Origin: Polynucleobacter sp. MG-Unter2-18
GTDB lineage: Bacteria; Pseudomonadota; Gammaproteobacteria; Burkholderiales; Burkholderiaceae
Assembly: GCF_018687675.1 (NCBI RefSeq)
Contig: NZ_CP061302.1
Location: 818,192 to 882,191, forward strand
DNA length: 64,000 nucleotides
Reading direction: 5' to 3'
The notes under the pieces are model-generated. The model made no database searches and was not told where the DNA came from. It was given only the letters and a program-made list of their open reading frames with translations. This document shows, one piece after another, positions 54,280-63,544 of the stretch (the first letter of the stretch is position 1; every line of letters starts with the position of its first letter). A program made the translations under genes and the position numbers.

Positions 54280-55326
54280 ATGGTTTCTCTCGACCACATT
54301 GTCGAGGATGCTAAACGTGATTTCCTCGGAGCTGCCGATTCGGCAGCTCTAGAGGACGCGAAAGCCAAGTATCTCGGTAAGTCAGGTGTTCTCACTGAGC
54401 GTTTAAAAGCGCTAGGTGGAATGTCGCCTGATGAGCGTAAGAGTGCTGGCGCCCAGATTAATCAAATCAAAACCCAAGTAGAAGTTGCATTACAAGAGCG
54501 TCGCCAAGCACTGGCTGATGCAGTATTGCTACAACGTCTTGCGGCGGAATCCATCGACGTTTCTTTGCCTGGCCGTGGCCAAGCAGTAGGTAGTCTGCAT
54601 CCGGTGATGCGCACCTGGGAACGTGTTGAAGAGATCTTTCGCTCCATTGGTTTTGATGTAGCTGACGGCCCTGAAATTGAAACTGATTGGTTTAATTTCA
54701 CTGCCTTAAATAGCCCCGAGAATCATCCCGCACGTTCTATGCAGGACACCTTTTATATCGATGGCAAAGATTCCAATGGAAAGCCTTTGTTGTTACGTAC
54801 GCATACCAGCCCGATTCAGGTTCGTTATGCCAGTGAGCATGTCAAGAAATATGCCCATGCTGATGTAATGCCACCAATCAAAGTGATTGCGCCTGGCAGA
54901 ACCTATCGCGTGGATAGTGACGCAACCCATTCACCGATGTTTCACCAGGTTGAGGGCTTGTGGATTGCAGAGAGCGTTTCCTTTGCAGACCTTAAGGGCG
55001 TGTATACCGATTTTCTCAGAACCTTTTTTGAAACGAATGAGCTGCAGGTTCGTTTCCGTCCATCGTATTTTCCATTCACTGAGCCTTCAGCTGAAATCGA
55101 TATGGCCTTCGGTAGCGGCAAGCTAGCCGGCCGTTGGTTAGAGATTTCTGGTGCAGGGCAGGTTCATCCAAATGTATTGCGCAATATGGGTATTGATCCA
55201 GAGCGCTATACCGGTTTTGCTTTTGGCTCTGGCTTAGAGCGTTTGACGATGTTGCGTTACGGCGTTGATGATTTACGTCTTTTCTTTGAGAACGATCTCC
55301 GATTCTTAGCGCAATTTCCGGCTTAA
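54280..55326 (+). CDS. pheS: Phenylalanyl-tRNA synthetase alpha subunit
   Basis: 348 aa. N-terminal coiled coil, then class II core: HPLMRTWER-type segment ([19 protein letters not shown]), [27 protein letters not shown]. Forms the alpha2-beta2 enzyme with PheT. 28 bases after rplT. Confidence 0.97.
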   Translation: MVSLDHIVEDAKRDFLGAADSAALEDAKAKYLGKSGVLTERLKALGGMSPDERKSAGAQINQIKTQVEVALQERRQALADAVLLQRLAAESIDVSLPGRGQAVGSLHPVMRTWERVEEIFRSIGFDVADGPEIETDWFNFTALNSPENHPARSMQDTFYIDGKDSNGKPLLLRTHTSPIQVRYASEHVKKYAHADVMPPIKVIAPGRTYRVDSDATHSPMFHQVEGLWIAESVSFADLKGVYTDFLRTFFETNELQVRFRPSYFPFTEPSAEIDMAFGSGKLAGRWLEISGAGQVHPNVLRNMGIDPERYTGFAFGSGLERLTMLRYGVDDLRLFFENDLRFLAQFPA

Positions 55327-55357
55327 TTCGCCAACCTTCTAATAGTAGATAGCGTAT

Positions 55358-57817
55358 ATGCAATTTTCTGAATCTTGGTTACGTCAATATGTAAATCCTT
55401 CGCTTGATAGCAATGCCCTGGGTCATGCAATGACGATGGCTGGCCTTGAGGTGGAAGAGCAGCATTCAGTAGCGCCTGCATTTACGAAGATTGTCGTTGC
55501 TCAAATTCTTTCTGCCGAGCAGCATCCCGATGCAGATCGTTTACGTGTTTGCAAAGTTGATGCTGGTACTGGTCAAGAGTTGCAAATCGTCTGTGGCGCT
55601 CCAAATGCACGTGCTGGGATTAAGATACCGTGCGCATTAGTTGGCGCAGAATTGCCACCAGCTGAAGCGGGCGGTAAGCCATTCTTGATTAAAGTAGGCA
55701 AGCTACGCGGTGTAGAAAGCCAAGGCATGTTGTGCTCTGGTCGAGAGCTGGGTCTTGGCGATGACCATGAGGGTATTCTGGAGCTGCCTGCTGATGCACC
55801 AGTTGGTGAGGATATCCGCAAGTACTTAAGTCTGGATGACCAGATCTTTGTTATTAAGTTAACACCCAACAAAGCTGATTGTTTATCTCTGATGGGTATG
55901 GCACGTGAAGTGTCAGCAATTACAGGTGCTGCACTGTGTGCTCCAAAGTGGACCACTGCAAATGTCACTATTGCCGATAAGCTCAAAGTGACAGTTGAAA
56001 GCCCAGATCTATGTGGGCGCTTTTCAGGACGCGTGATTCGTGGAGTTAATCCAAAAGCACAAACACCAGATTGGATGATTCAGCGTCTTTGTAATGCTGG
56101 GCAAAGAAGTATCTCTCCCTTGGTAGATCTTTCTAATTATGTGATGTTAGAAATGGGTCAGCCGACCCATGTATTTGATATTGATAAATTGACTGGTGAC
56201 TTATCAGTTCGTTGGGCGAAGCCAGGAGAAAATCTTGAGCTATTAAATGGCCAGACAGTTGTTTTGCAAGGCCCAGATTCTGCGGGAAAACTACAGGATG
56301 CTGGTGTTGTTGCCGATCAAAATGGTCCTGTGGCATTAGCGGGAATCATGGGTGGTAATCACTGCGCAGTAACAGATGACACTAAAAATATTTATATTGA
56401 AGCGGCTTATTGGCAGCCTTCAGCCATTCAAGGTCGTGCGCGCCGCTTTAATTTCAGCACCGATGCCGCGCACCGCTTTGAGCGTGGTGTTGATCCGCAA
56501 AATACGGCTAACTGCTTAGAGTATTTAACAGCTTTGATTGTTGAAGTATGCGGTGGCCAAGTTGGCCCAATGGATGATCAAGTATTAGCTATCCCTGAGC
56601 GTAAACCAGTGCGTATGCGTTTGGCTCGCGCCATGAAAGTCATTGGCATTCCTTTGACCGCTGAAATTGTTGCTGATGTGTACAAGCGTCTCGGTTTTGA
56701 TTTTAAGCAACAAGTAGGTGATGTGTTTGTTGTAACGCCACCAAGCTATCGCTTTGATATCGAAATTGAGGAAGATTTAATTGAAGAAGTCGCCCGCATG
56801 TACGGCTTTGAAAATATTCCTGATGTACCACCAGTCTCCTCTTTAAAAATGAGTGCTAGGGCTGAGGCAAAGCGCGGAGTGCATTTATTGCGCCAGCGTT
56901 TGGCTCTGCAAGGCTATCAAGAGGCGGTGAACTTCGGGTTTACTGATCTTGAGAGTGAACAACGATTAGCTGCAGCCACGGACAAAGACCTCATTGCTGT
57001 ACTCAACCCGATTGCCAATCAATATGGCGTCATGCGCAGCAATCTGTGGGGTGGTTTATTGGCTAACCTAAAGTCAAATCTGAATCGTGGTGCTGGCCGT
57101 GTCCGTTTATTTGAGACGGGTCGTGTATTTAAGCGTGATGTAAGCGTGCAAGAAGAGGCTGGCAGAGTTGCAGGCTTTCATCAGCCTCAGCAAATTGGTG
57201 GTTTGGCTTATGGATCATTCGTAGCGGAGCAGTGGGCAAGCGCTGACCGTGCAGTTGATTTCTTTGATGTAAAGGGTGACTTGGAGCGTGTGCTCGATCC
57301 GTTGAATTTCACAACTGAGGCCGCAGTTCATCCTGCGCTGCATCCTGGACGTTCGGCGCAGATTCAATTATTAACCCCATCTGGCAAGCACAACATTGGC
57401 TGGATTGGTGAATTACACCCTGGCTTACAGCAAGCTTACGAGTTACCGCAGGCTCCAGTTCTATTTGAAATGGATTTAGAGGCTATTCGTAATTTAGGCA
57501 TTCCACAGCCGGAAGAATTGAGTAAATTTCCTGCTGTGCAGCGAGATCTAGCGGTAGTGGTGAAGCAATCCGTTCCTTCGCAGGCTCTGCTCGATGCAAT
57601 GAATGCGAAGAAGCAGAACTTTGTTAAGGCGATTGAGCTATTTGATGAGTTCAAGCCCAAGGCTGGCTCTAGTAGTATGGCTGATGATGAGAAGAGCTTA
57701 GCCTACCGTGTGACTTTGCTCAATCCACAGGAAACTTTGCAGGATGCGCAAATTGAAGCGGTTATGACTGCTTTATTGGCAACACTTGAGAAAAATTGCG
57801 CAGCCCGTCTGCGCTAG
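55358..57817 (+). CDS. pheT: Phenylalanyl-tRNA synthetase beta subunit
   Basis: 819 aa, normal. N-terminal tRNA-binding domain (VCKVDAGTGQELQIVCGAPN), B3/B4 editing domain (QRSISPLVDLSNYVMLEMGQPTHVFD), B5, and the anticodon-binding FDX-ACB domain at the C-terminus (FPAVQRDLAVVV). Completes PheRS. 31 bases after pheS. Confidence 0.97.
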   Translation: MQFSESWLRQYVNPSLDSNALGHAMTMAGLEVEEQHSVAPAFTKIVVAQILSAEQHPDADRLRVCKVDAGTGQELQIVCGAPNARAGIKIPCALVGAELPPAEAGGKPFLIKVGKLRGVESQGMLCSGRELGLGDDHEGILELPADAPVGEDIRKYLSLDDQIFVIKLTPNKADCLSLMGMAREVSAITGAALCAPKWTTANVTIADKLKVTVESPDLCGRFSGRVIRGVNPKAQTPDWMIQRLCNAGQRSISPLVDLSNYVMLEMGQPTHVFDIDKLTGDLSVRWAKPGENLELLNGQTVVLQGPDSAGKLQDAGVVADQNGPVALAGIMGGNHCAVTDDTKNIYIEAAYWQPSAIQGRARRFNFSTDAAHRFERGVDPQNTANCLEYLTALIVEVCGGQVGPMDDQVLAIPERKPVRMRLARAMKVIGIPLTAEIVADVYKRLGFDFKQQVGDVFVVTPPSYRFDIEIEEDLIEEVARMYGFENIPDVPPVSSLKMSARAEAKRGVHLLRQRLALQGYQEAVNFGFTDLESEQRLAAATDKDLIAVLNPIANQYGVMRSNLWGGLLANLKSNLNRGAGRVRLFETGRVFKRDVSVQEEAGRVAGFHQPQQIGGLAYGSFVAEQWASADRAVDFFDVKGDLERVLDPLNFTTEAAVHPALHPGRSAQIQLLTPSGKHNIGWIGELHPGLQQAYELPQAPVLFEMDLEAIRNLGIPQPEELSKFPAVQRDLAVVVKQSVPSQALLDAMNAKKQNFVKAIELFDEFKPKAGSSSMADDEKSLAYRVTLLNPQETLQDAQIEAVMTALLATLEKNCAARLR

Positions 57818-57859
57818 GTTTAATATTAGTAACAGATCTAGTAAGAAGAGACTTCCGCC

Positions 57860-58183
57860 ATGAATGATTTAGTTAGCAACGATACCGTTACCAAGAATGA
57901 GCTCTCGGAAGCCCTCTTTGATCAAGTTGGTCTAAATAAGCGTGAAGCTAAGGATATGATCGATGCCTTTTTTGATCGTATTGGCAAGTCTCTGGAGACT
58001 GGTGTTGAGGTGAAGATTTCTGGGTTTGGTAATTTCCAGTTACGTAATAAATCTGCTCGCCCAGGCCGCAATCCAAAAACTGGTCAAATGATTCCCATTG
58101 CCGCTCGTCGCGTTGTGACATTTCATGCAAGTCAAAAGCTCAAGGACGTAGTTGAGTCTCATGCTCGAGAAAACAGCATTTGA
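57860..58183 (+). CDS. ihfA: Integration host factor alpha subunit
   Basis: 107 aa. DNABII family: [27 protein letters not shown] at the start and the beta-arm [21 protein letters not shown]. With IhfB it bends DNA in replication, transcription and site-specific recombination; it could serve the integrases in this window, which is inference. It overlaps the MerR gene by 23 bases. Confidence 0.97.
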   Translation: MNDLVSNDTVTKNELSEALFDQVGLNKREAKDMIDAFFDRIGKSLETGVEVKISGFGNFQLRNKSARPGRNPKTGQMIPIAARRVVTFHASQKLKDVVESHARENSI

Positions 58184-58511
58184 CGCTGGGTCGGTGCTGC
58201 TGAGTTCGCAGCTTCCCCCAATTCCTTCTAAGCGTTATTTCACTATTGGTGAGGTATCTGAGCTTTGCGGCGTTCGTTCTCATGTACTGCGCTATTGGGA
58301 GCAAGAATTTACCCAATTAAGCCCTCAAAAGCGTCGCGGTAATCGCCGCTACTACCAACATCATGAAGTCGTCCTCATTCGTAAGATTAGGTCGCTTTTG
58401 TATGAAGAGGGCTTCACGATTAGTGGTGCCCGAAATCGTCTTGATGAGGCTCGTGGTGAGCTTCGCTTGCGCGATGAGTTGCAGGCTGTCCTGCAAATTC
58501 TCTCCAAATAG
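58161..58511 (+). CDS. MerR-family transcription regulator
   Basis: 116 aa from the ATG at 58161, inside the end of ihfA; a TTG at 58152 is also in frame. Helix-turn-helix [25 protein letters not shown] with the wing RRGNRRYY, then a coiled coil for dimerisation. No ligand-binding domain. This small MerR gene follows ihfA in many proteobacteria. Targets unknown. Confidence 0.9.
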   Translation: MLEKTAFDAGSVLLSSQLPPIPSKRYFTIGEVSELCGVRSHVLRYWEQEFTQLSPQKRRGNRRYYQHHEVVLIRKIRSLLYEEGFTISGARNRLDEARGELRLRDELQAVLQILSK

Positions 58512-58536
58512 TTACTGATACAATTTTGTTTCTCGT

Positions 58537-58613
<77 letters not shown>

Positions 58614-58730
58614 TTTTATTCAATTAAATCAAAGACTTACGATACTAACTGTTAACATAAGTTTCAGTGTTAACACAAAATTAAATAATTCCCCCTAAGC
58701 CATTCCTCAGAAAAGCCTAGAGGTAAGCAT

Positions 58731-58928
58731 TTAGATGGAGTTATCGACCCAGCCCACGATCTTGTCGGGCATGGCTCTAACAACATACAGGGAATGCTCT
58801 ACATTTTGAAGAATCCCAGCGTTTAGGAAGTTTCCTAAGCTATTGGTTACCCCGTTAAGGGTTAGCTTTTGCAAGAGGTGGTCTGTCGAGAGTTGGACTG
58901 TGGAGTCTATGGCTATTTGTCGGTTCAT
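58731..58928 (-). CDS. 65-aa protein, unknown
   Basis: ATG with AAGGAAAG upstream at good spacing. Product contains TVQLSTDHLLQKLTLNGVTNSLGNFL, mixed helix and strand, no membrane segment. It lies 20 bases after the 304-aa gene on the same strand. No family recognised. Confidence 0.5.
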   Translation of the reverse strand: MNRQIAIDSTVQLSTDHLLQKLTLNGVTNSLGNFLNAGILQNVEHSLYVVRAMPDKIVGWVDNSI

Positions 58929-58948
58929 ATTCTTTCCTTAGTTTGGGG

Positions 58949-59863
58949 CTAGATCCAGCCCATCTTGGTGGCGGTGGTTAGTGATACCCACTCACCTTTA
59001 ATCTTTATCGTTGTTGTTCCCCCAATATCTCTTACAGGGACATTAGCTTTCTTAAGGGCATCTAGAGAGGGTGGGGTGGCTTTAGCGTAGGCATCAGCCA
59101 GCTTTTGCCATCCTCTGTATGAGTTGCCCTGTACTTGATGATTGAGAGCGTCCTTGAGGAGTTGTCTTCCTTGGTTGCTACCCTGTGCCCACGTATAGAG
59201 ATCTTGTCGATCATCTGACTCAAATCCAAAGTCTTTTTCTAGGATGTGATTGGCTTGAACTTCATAAGCTCCGACAATGTGATTGAGTCGTTGCAATACC
59301 TCACCTTGTTCAACCCCACTTAAGTGTGAGAGTTCGACTGCAAGGTTTGCAATATCGCCACCCTGAGCTAAGGCTTCAATTGCTTTAGGCATAGCTACTG
59401 AGATAGTTTGATCTGAGAATGGCTCTAAAGCTAAGTTCACAGTCTCGATCAGCTCATTCGGTGCATTGATCTCCTGAGGATCACTCTGAGCGATCTGAGG
59501 AGTTCCTATAGCCTCATTCTTCTCATAGTTACCATTGCCATCGCTGATTAGAGTACCGGCCTGTAGGTGTGCTTTAACACTAGACTGAATGCCTCCTACT
59601 GTGACTACTGTCTCTTCATTGATAGTGCTTGTGGGAATCCCATAATGATTTTGGGCTGAGGCTCGCCATGAGTTTGCTTTGTAGGCCTCAAGTTGAGCGA
59701 GTGCCTCTGAAGAACTTCGGTTCACTGTGTCGTATGAGGAAGTTGCCTCACCGCCACTAATGGAAATTCTATGGACTCCTGGGGAGTTAACTGAGGGAGA
59801 AGATTCGGTAGTGTTTTCTTCTCCATCGGCTACATAAGTTTGTACTGATGTGTAGTTAGACAT
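58949..59863 (-). CDS. 304-aa unknown, phage- or plasmid-style protein
   Basis: No signal peptide or membrane helix. N-terminal third is Ser/Thr/Asn-rich and looks unstructured; middle and C-terminal parts are helical (LEKDFGFESDDRQDLYTWAQGSN and YRGWQKLADAYAKATPP). The end is a short strand domain (TTTIKIKGEWVSLTTATKMGWI). It may be a structural or transfer protein of the element; nothing more can be said. Confidence 0.55.
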   Translation of the reverse strand: MSNYTSVQTYVADGEENTTESSPSVNSPGVHRISISGGEATSSYDTVNRSSSEALAQLEAYKANSWRASAQNHYGIPTSTINEETVVTVGGIQSSVKAHLQAGTLISDGNGNYEKNEAIGTPQIAQSDPQEINAPNELIETVNLALEPFSDQTISVAMPKAIEALAQGGDIANLAVELSHLSGVEQGEVLQRLNHIVGAYEVQANHILEKDFGFESDDRQDLYTWAQGSNQGRQLLKDALNHQVQGNSYRGWQKLADAYAKATPPSLDALKKANVPVRDIGGTTTIKIKGEWVSLTTATKMGWI

Positions 59864-59973
59864 TTAATAATTTCTTTTTAGTCAAATTGGGATAGGGGAT
59901 CTAGAGCTATGAGACTCAGTAACTTCTTGAGACAAGCTTTAGAAAGCTAGAGCGAAAGGTGGATAAGACTGTT

Positions 59974-60288
59974 TTATTTGTCGGTGTTGTAGTACATCTT
60001 GGACAGGCTGGATCTTTGGTAGTTGTATTCAGCTTCGTCTGTTTCTGAGATGATTTCGAGGTCAGCAATGTTCCGCAAGTCCGACAGTGCTTCTTCATCG
60101 GATAAGGTTTTATCTTGGTTGTATTGGTCATGTTTATTTAGTGCTTGATACAGTTGATAGTTAATCAATGCCTCACAAAACTTCTTAATATGTAGAGGAT
60201 TGTTTGGTTCACTCATTAGCCTATTAACGGCCTTCTTGAATGCCACCTTCACTGGTACAGGTTCGGCTGCTTTGTACTTCTTCGTCAC
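59974..60288 (-). CDS. 104-aa unknown, helical
   Basis: Starts MTKKYKAAEPVPVKVAFKK. Helical, acidic C-terminus with many Tyr (ISETDEAEYNYQRSSLSKMYY). Its start lies inside the end of the next upstream gene, which reads minus too, indicating a compact operon. I favour this frame over the competing frame at 59916-60131 because that one is Thr/Lys-rich without protein-like structure. Confidence 0.5.
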   Translation of the reverse strand: MTKKYKAAEPVPVKVAFKKAVNRLMSEPNNPLHIKKFCEALINYQLYQALNKHDQYNQDKTLSDEEALSDLRNIADLEIISETDEAEYNYQRSSLSKMYYNTDK

Positions 60289-60496
60289 GTTTATGCCTCT
60301 TTGTAATGATTGAACAAGTTCGATTCAAAGCTCTGAGCATCTCCTTAGTAGTGGGTGTTGGCTCAATAGACTCCCAGCACTCAATCATTGCTGGAGCTAA
60401 CTTTAAGAATCGTCTTTGGTTGGCTTTAGATCCTCTAAGTACGTCTAGGTCTATATGCTCAGGTGGTATGTATGCTCCATGGGCATCAGCTACCAT
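60224..60496 (-). CDS. 90-aa unknown
   Basis: Product contains GAYIPPEHIDLDVLRGSKANQRRFLKLAPAMIECWESI, a helical block followed by a basic tail. Overlaps the downstream gene by 65 bases and the upstream gene by 11. No family recognised. The long overlap makes the exact end uncertain. Confidence 0.45.
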   Translation of the reverse strand: MVADAHGAYIPPEHIDLDVLRGSKANQRRFLKLAPAMIECWESIEPTPTTKEMLRALNRTCSIITKRHKRDEEVQSSRTCTSEGGIQEGR

Positions 60497-60686
60497 TTTT
60501 ATCTTTTGCTTGGTAGGGTCTAAAGATATAAAGAGGGCACTTAAAGACTTGGCAATTAGTGATCTCGTCTCTTTGTTCGTGGGAGCATGAATAGCACATA
60601 GCTTTAATGGCTAGTGCCTTGCTTGTGGGGTTGTCTTTAAGTTGGCCGTAAGGATTTCTCCTCATTACTATCGGGGATGTATTCAT
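60486..60686 (-). CDS. 66-aa Cys-cluster phage-type protein
   Basis: Carries MCYSCSHEQRDEITNCQVFKCPLYIFRPYQ. The C-x2-C, C-x4-C pattern ending C-P-L-Y-x-F-R occurs in many small phage and island proteins and likely binds zinc. The start lies at the edge of a compact minus-strand operon. Function unknown, often next to DNA-processing genes. Confidence 0.6.
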   Translation of the reverse strand: MNTSPIVMRRNPYGQLKDNPTSKALAIKAMCYSCSHEQRDEITNCQVFKCPLYIFRPYQAKDKNGS

Positions 60687-60816
60687 AGAATCGATTTCTA
60701 GGTAATTTAAGTGCTATTTTTGCCCAATAACGAAAGCTAACTTTCCTCGGTAATACCTCGGCCTACCTTTTGGATTTAATTTCCGTTATGGGGGTTTTTG
60801 AGCACTCATGGTTGAG

Positions 60817-61140
60817 TTAAGACTTCTTGCCTTGTTTGGCTAGAAGTTCTATCTTTTGCTTCTGACCTTCTAGGAAGTCAAACTTCTTAGCGGTCTTGCA
60901 TTGGGCAATCACTTCAGCATAAAACCGAATGGCTTGCCTAGTGATTAAGGTTCTACTGGGTAATCGGTTATCTCCTAGGAGAAACTCAGGAGACTCTTGG
61001 AGCTCCTTTAATCGACCAAGTGTCCATCTATCGAGATACAAAGAGAAGGACTGGGCGGTTGTAGCCGAAGGGGCTTTAATTAGTTTGGGTGTGTTACTTA
61101 GGTTATTCATTAGGTTATCCATGCAGTCTTTTAAAAACAT
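60817..61140 (-). CDS. 107-aa unknown, possible DNA-binding protein
   Basis: Contains LYLDRWTLGRLKELQESPEFLLGDNRLPSRTLITRQAIRFYAEVI, which resembles a ribbon-helix-helix or helical regulator region. The start may be at 61140 or at the in-frame ATG 61122. It is the first gene left of the CTTAA-rich block, and a regulator there would be fitting. Family not certain. Confidence 0.5.
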   Translation of the reverse strand: MFLKDCMDNLMNNLSNTPKLIKAPSATTAQSFSLYLDRWTLGRLKELQESPEFLLGDNRLPSRTLITRQAIRFYAEVIAQCKTAKKFDFLEGQKQKIELLAKQGKKS

Positions 61141-61199
61141 TGATTAAGAGACAGAGGTCTGAATCTTTTTGGGGATAGGGTAGGGATAGCCACCTAGAG

Positions 61200-61450
61200 A
61201 AGCCTCTAAGGCTTAAGACAAGTCTCAGTTTTTAGGTGTAGATGGCTTAAGTAGTCTGAAAGACTTCTCTAGGGGGTTATCTCTAGATAACTTAAGGTTG
61301 TCTTAAGTTAGAGACATATTTGATTTATTACTAATAAGGTCTTATTACTTAAAGTCATCTTTAGATATCTTTAGTTAAAGACTATTAAGGTTGTATATGT
61401 AAGAGTAGATACTTAAGATTCTTTAGAAAACTTAAAGTTAGACTTTAGGT
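61200..61450. repeat. CTTAA-rich gene-free block
   Basis: At least seven CTTAA words in about 230 bases (near 61212, 61243, 61290, 61302, 61348, 61411 and 61429), several as the palindrome CTTAAG, mixed with GACTT/AAGTC words. The stretch is A/T-rich, has no gene and separates the minus-strand gene block from the tandem repeats. It may be a replication origin or operator array. Confidence 0.5.
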
Positions 61451-61591
61451 TTCCCCCCTTACCCCCCCCAATGATCCCCCCTAGGTCATTGGTTTCACCC
61501 TCAGAAAACTACTCTCATACCCGTGCCTGAGCTGACCATCCCGAGTCTTTTAGTTCATTTTGGGTCGAAAGTAGTTATCTGAAGGTGGCTT

Positions 61592-61800
61592 GTTCTTCTA
61601 AATAAGCAATAGTCAAATTACGTGCCATCCTCTAAATAGGCAACCTTCAAAATATTGGCTCACTTATCCAATTGTGTAATAGTTAAATTGCGAGCCTCTC
61701 TATCCCATTGTGCAACTGTCAAATTACGAGCTACCTTCTCCAACTGTGCAACCGATCGTCTGTCGGCTATTTACTCCAATTGTGCAATATACAAAAAAGC
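61592..61800. repeat. Six tandem degenerate 36-bp repeats
   Basis: The word GCAA/GTAA recurs at 61605, 61640, 61676, 61712, 61748 and 61784, i.e. at steps of 35, 36, 36, 36 and 36 bases. The unit is roughly TCCAATTGTGCAACAGTCAA followed by ATTACGAGCCACC. The left two copies are more diverged. Read on the minus strand it would give a 12-residue repeat (xARNLTVAQLEK), but stop codons break the frame. It is either an iteron-like array or a decayed coding minisatellite. Confidence 0.75.
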
Positions 61801-61816
61801 CCCAGTGAAGGGGCTT
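61793..61816 (-). terminator. Terminator for the recombinase operon
   Basis: AAGCCCC/GGGGCTT stem around a short loop, followed on the minus strand by TTTTTT. It sits eight bases past the stop of the 41-aa gene and ends the transcript from the recombinase. Confidence 0.82.
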
Positions 61817-61823
61817 AGTTGTC

Positions 61824-61949
61824 TTAAAGTGGTGTGTTGTTTATCGCTGAGAACCCACGGCATAGATAGAGGGTCTGTCTTCCCATCCTGACATAGAGAC
61901 TCCAGAGTTGAATCTCGATTTCTACAGTCTTGCCTATTGATAGCTTCAT
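61824..61949 (-). CDS. 41-aa basic protein after the recombinase
   Basis: ATG at 61949 with AAAGGGGGT upstream, a very strong site. The product is basic with a mixed hydrophobic centre (VEIEIQLWSLYVRMGRQTLYL). It is 11 bases past the recombinase stop and just before a terminator, so it is probably co-transcribed and may modulate the recombinase. Unknown family. Confidence 0.55.
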   Translation of the reverse strand: MKLSIGKTVEIEIQLWSLYVRMGRQTLYLCRGFSAINNTPL

Positions 61950-61960
61950 GTTTACCCCCT

Positions 61961-62698
61961 TTAAGTTATCGAAACGTCAGTTTCGTTTTGAATTCTTCTC
62001 GAGCTCAGAAGGAGGGATGGAACTTTAGTGAGCCCAAGGATGTCTAGGTATCTGGCAACTTGTTTGCTATGCCACCTTGTCGAGCCTGAGGCTGTTTTGG
62101 CTTTTGTTGACTCAAGTACCCTTGCTATGGCGCTATAGGACATGCCTTGCTGTCTAAGAGGCTTGATTAGCGGCTCTAAGGCCTTCGCTCTAGCTACGGA
62201 GTTATCTTTCTTAACTTTGTTTCTTTTGAGCGTCTTATCTCTCAGGCCACCCAGTTTTACACCCCGGGCTTTTGCTTCTTTTAGGGCTGCAATAGTCCTT
62301 TGGGATATGAAGTCTCGCTCCTGCTCGGCAAGTGCTGCATATAGGTGAAGTTGAAACTTATCCGCCTGGGGAAGGCAGGCAACCTTAAATTGCAATTTTT
62401 TGTCCTCCATTAGGCTTGCAATAAATGCAACCTTCCTTGATAGCCTGTCGAGTTTTGCAACCAGCAGAATTGCCTTTTCCTTTTTCGCGAGTTCGATGGC
62501 CTTCTCAAGCTCCTCCCTGTTGTCATCAGACCCCGAAAGGATGTCTACGAACTCAGCAATTACCTCATATGGCTGACCAGAGTAATGCGTCAAGTATGTA
62601 TATAAATCTCGATTTTGGGCTGCTAATCCAAGGCCTGATTTGCCTTGTTCTGCTGTAGAAACACGTCTATAGGTTATGTACTTGTGCACCCTAATCAC
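61961..62698 (-). CDS. Serine recombinase (resolvase/invertase family)
   Basis: 245 aa. Catalytic domain YITYRRVSTAEQGKSGLGL with the nucleophile Ser in RVSTAEQ, LLVAKLDRLSRKVAFIASLM, and the AEQERDFISQRTIAALKEAKARG end of the E-helix. A helix-turn-helix DNA-binding region (LRQQGMSYSAIARVLE) follows. It cuts and rejoins DNA at short sites; resolution, inversion or integration cannot be told apart. A palindrome lies next to its start. In the second accessory region. Confidence 0.92.
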   Translation of the reverse strand: MIRVHKYITYRRVSTAEQGKSGLGLAAQNRDLYTYLTHYSGQPYEVIAEFVDILSGSDDNREELEKAIELAKKEKAILLVAKLDRLSRKVAFIASLMEDKKLQFKVACLPQADKFQLHLYAALAEQERDFISQRTIAALKEAKARGVKLGGLRDKTLKRNKVKKDNSVARAKALEPLIKPLRQQGMSYSAIARVLESTKAKTASGSTRWHSKQVARYLDILGLTKVPSLLLSSRRIQNETDVSIT

Positions 62699-62719
62699 CT
62701 AGTTAAATGTAATAACTAG
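62699..62719. promoter_or_regulatory. Palindromic candidate operator at recombinase start
   Basis: CTAGTTA-aatgtaa-TAACTAG, seven-base perfect arms, directly upstream of the recombinase ATG. A second palindrome CAACG-ac-CGTTG is at 62745-62756. Both suit autoregulation or recombination sites. The rest of the gap to 62901 has a run of eight G at about 62832 and no gene. Confidence 0.55.
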
Positions 62720-62901
62720 ATCTTATCCATTTCTGGACATATGTCAACGACCGTTGTGACTGTCTCAATATGTCATAGTTTCATAAACGAGAGTAATTAA
62801 TTGACGAAAAGGGTCTTAGCAGTGTGGTGCAGGGGGGGGTAAGAAAAAAAGTCAATGTATCGAGTGGGAACTCAAAAATTTCTACTAAATTATTTTGAGT
62901 G

Positions 62902-63528
62902 CTACTGGAATCTAGAGGCTAGGTGTTCCTTATGCTCTACATCGGTCATTCGTGTCAGAGCTAGTCTCTTGCATTCCAGTCGCCCCACACAGAATTGCAT
63001 ACGGTTCTCGGTCAGAAGTTCTTCATTCAAACCTTTGAGATACAAAAGCAGTGAGCCTAGGGTGTGAACTCCAAGGGGGTGATCGGTCTTGAAGGTGGCA
63101 TCACCAGTAAAAACCACCATTGGGAAGATATGCTCAGGTGGAATGAAGTCCAGGAGTTCTTGAACTGCTTTTAGGTGTTTGAAGTTTTGGCGAAGTGGAT
63201 TTTGAAATCGGAACTTCTTTTTGTAGATCACCTGAGTCCAGTCCTTCGAGTTGGCATCTCCAAAAATCCAGCCACTGTAATGCTTGGTCTCAATTACAAA
63301 GACACCGAACCTGGACACCAAGATATGGTCAACCTGAGTGGTGCCTTTATCAAGTTTGAGGGTGATGTTGTTGAGTAGGTGCCAGGAGTCGCTCGGAAGG
63401 TTGGTGATGATGGCATCACGAACTAGGGCTTCACCTTTGTTCTGAAAACGGTATCTGCCATAGGATTGAAGCAAATAACCGCCCCCAAGCACGGCTGGGA
63501 TGAGGAGGAGCCACAGATACAGGTTCAT
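62902..63528 (-). CDS. NERD-domain nuclease-related protein
   Basis: 208 aa. One N-terminal membrane helix (LLLIPAVLGGGYLL). NERD block: GEALVRDAI, DHILVSRFGVFVIETKHYSGWIFGDANSKDWTQVI, with the restriction-like Asp, Glu-x-Lys. The C-terminus has a short Cys motif-like region (CVGRLECKRLALTRMTDVEHKEHLA). NERD proteins are nuclease-like and occur in islands, often linked to plasmid or phage defence; that role is inferred. Confidence 0.82.
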   Translation of the reverse strand: MNLYLWLLLIPAVLGGGYLLQSYGRYRFQNKGEALVRDAIITNLPSDSWHLLNNITLKLDKGTTQVDHILVSRFGVFVIETKHYSGWIFGDANSKDWTQVIYKKKFRFQNPLRQNFKHLKAVQELLDFIPPEHIFPMVVFTGDATFKTDHPLGVHTLGSLLLYLKGLNEELLTENRMQFCVGRLECKRLALTRMTDVEHKEHLASRFQ

Positions 63529-63544
63529 GATTTACTTCTGATTG

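Noticed and set aside
61592..61800. CRISPR array
   Set aside because: The 36-base period recalls CRISPR repeats, but the units follow each other without unique spacers and no cas gene is present.
61655..61891. 78-aa plus-strand frame with 12-residue repeats
   Set aside because: It is produced by the tandem DNA repeat, crosses a terminator of the opposite strand and lacks a ribosome site.
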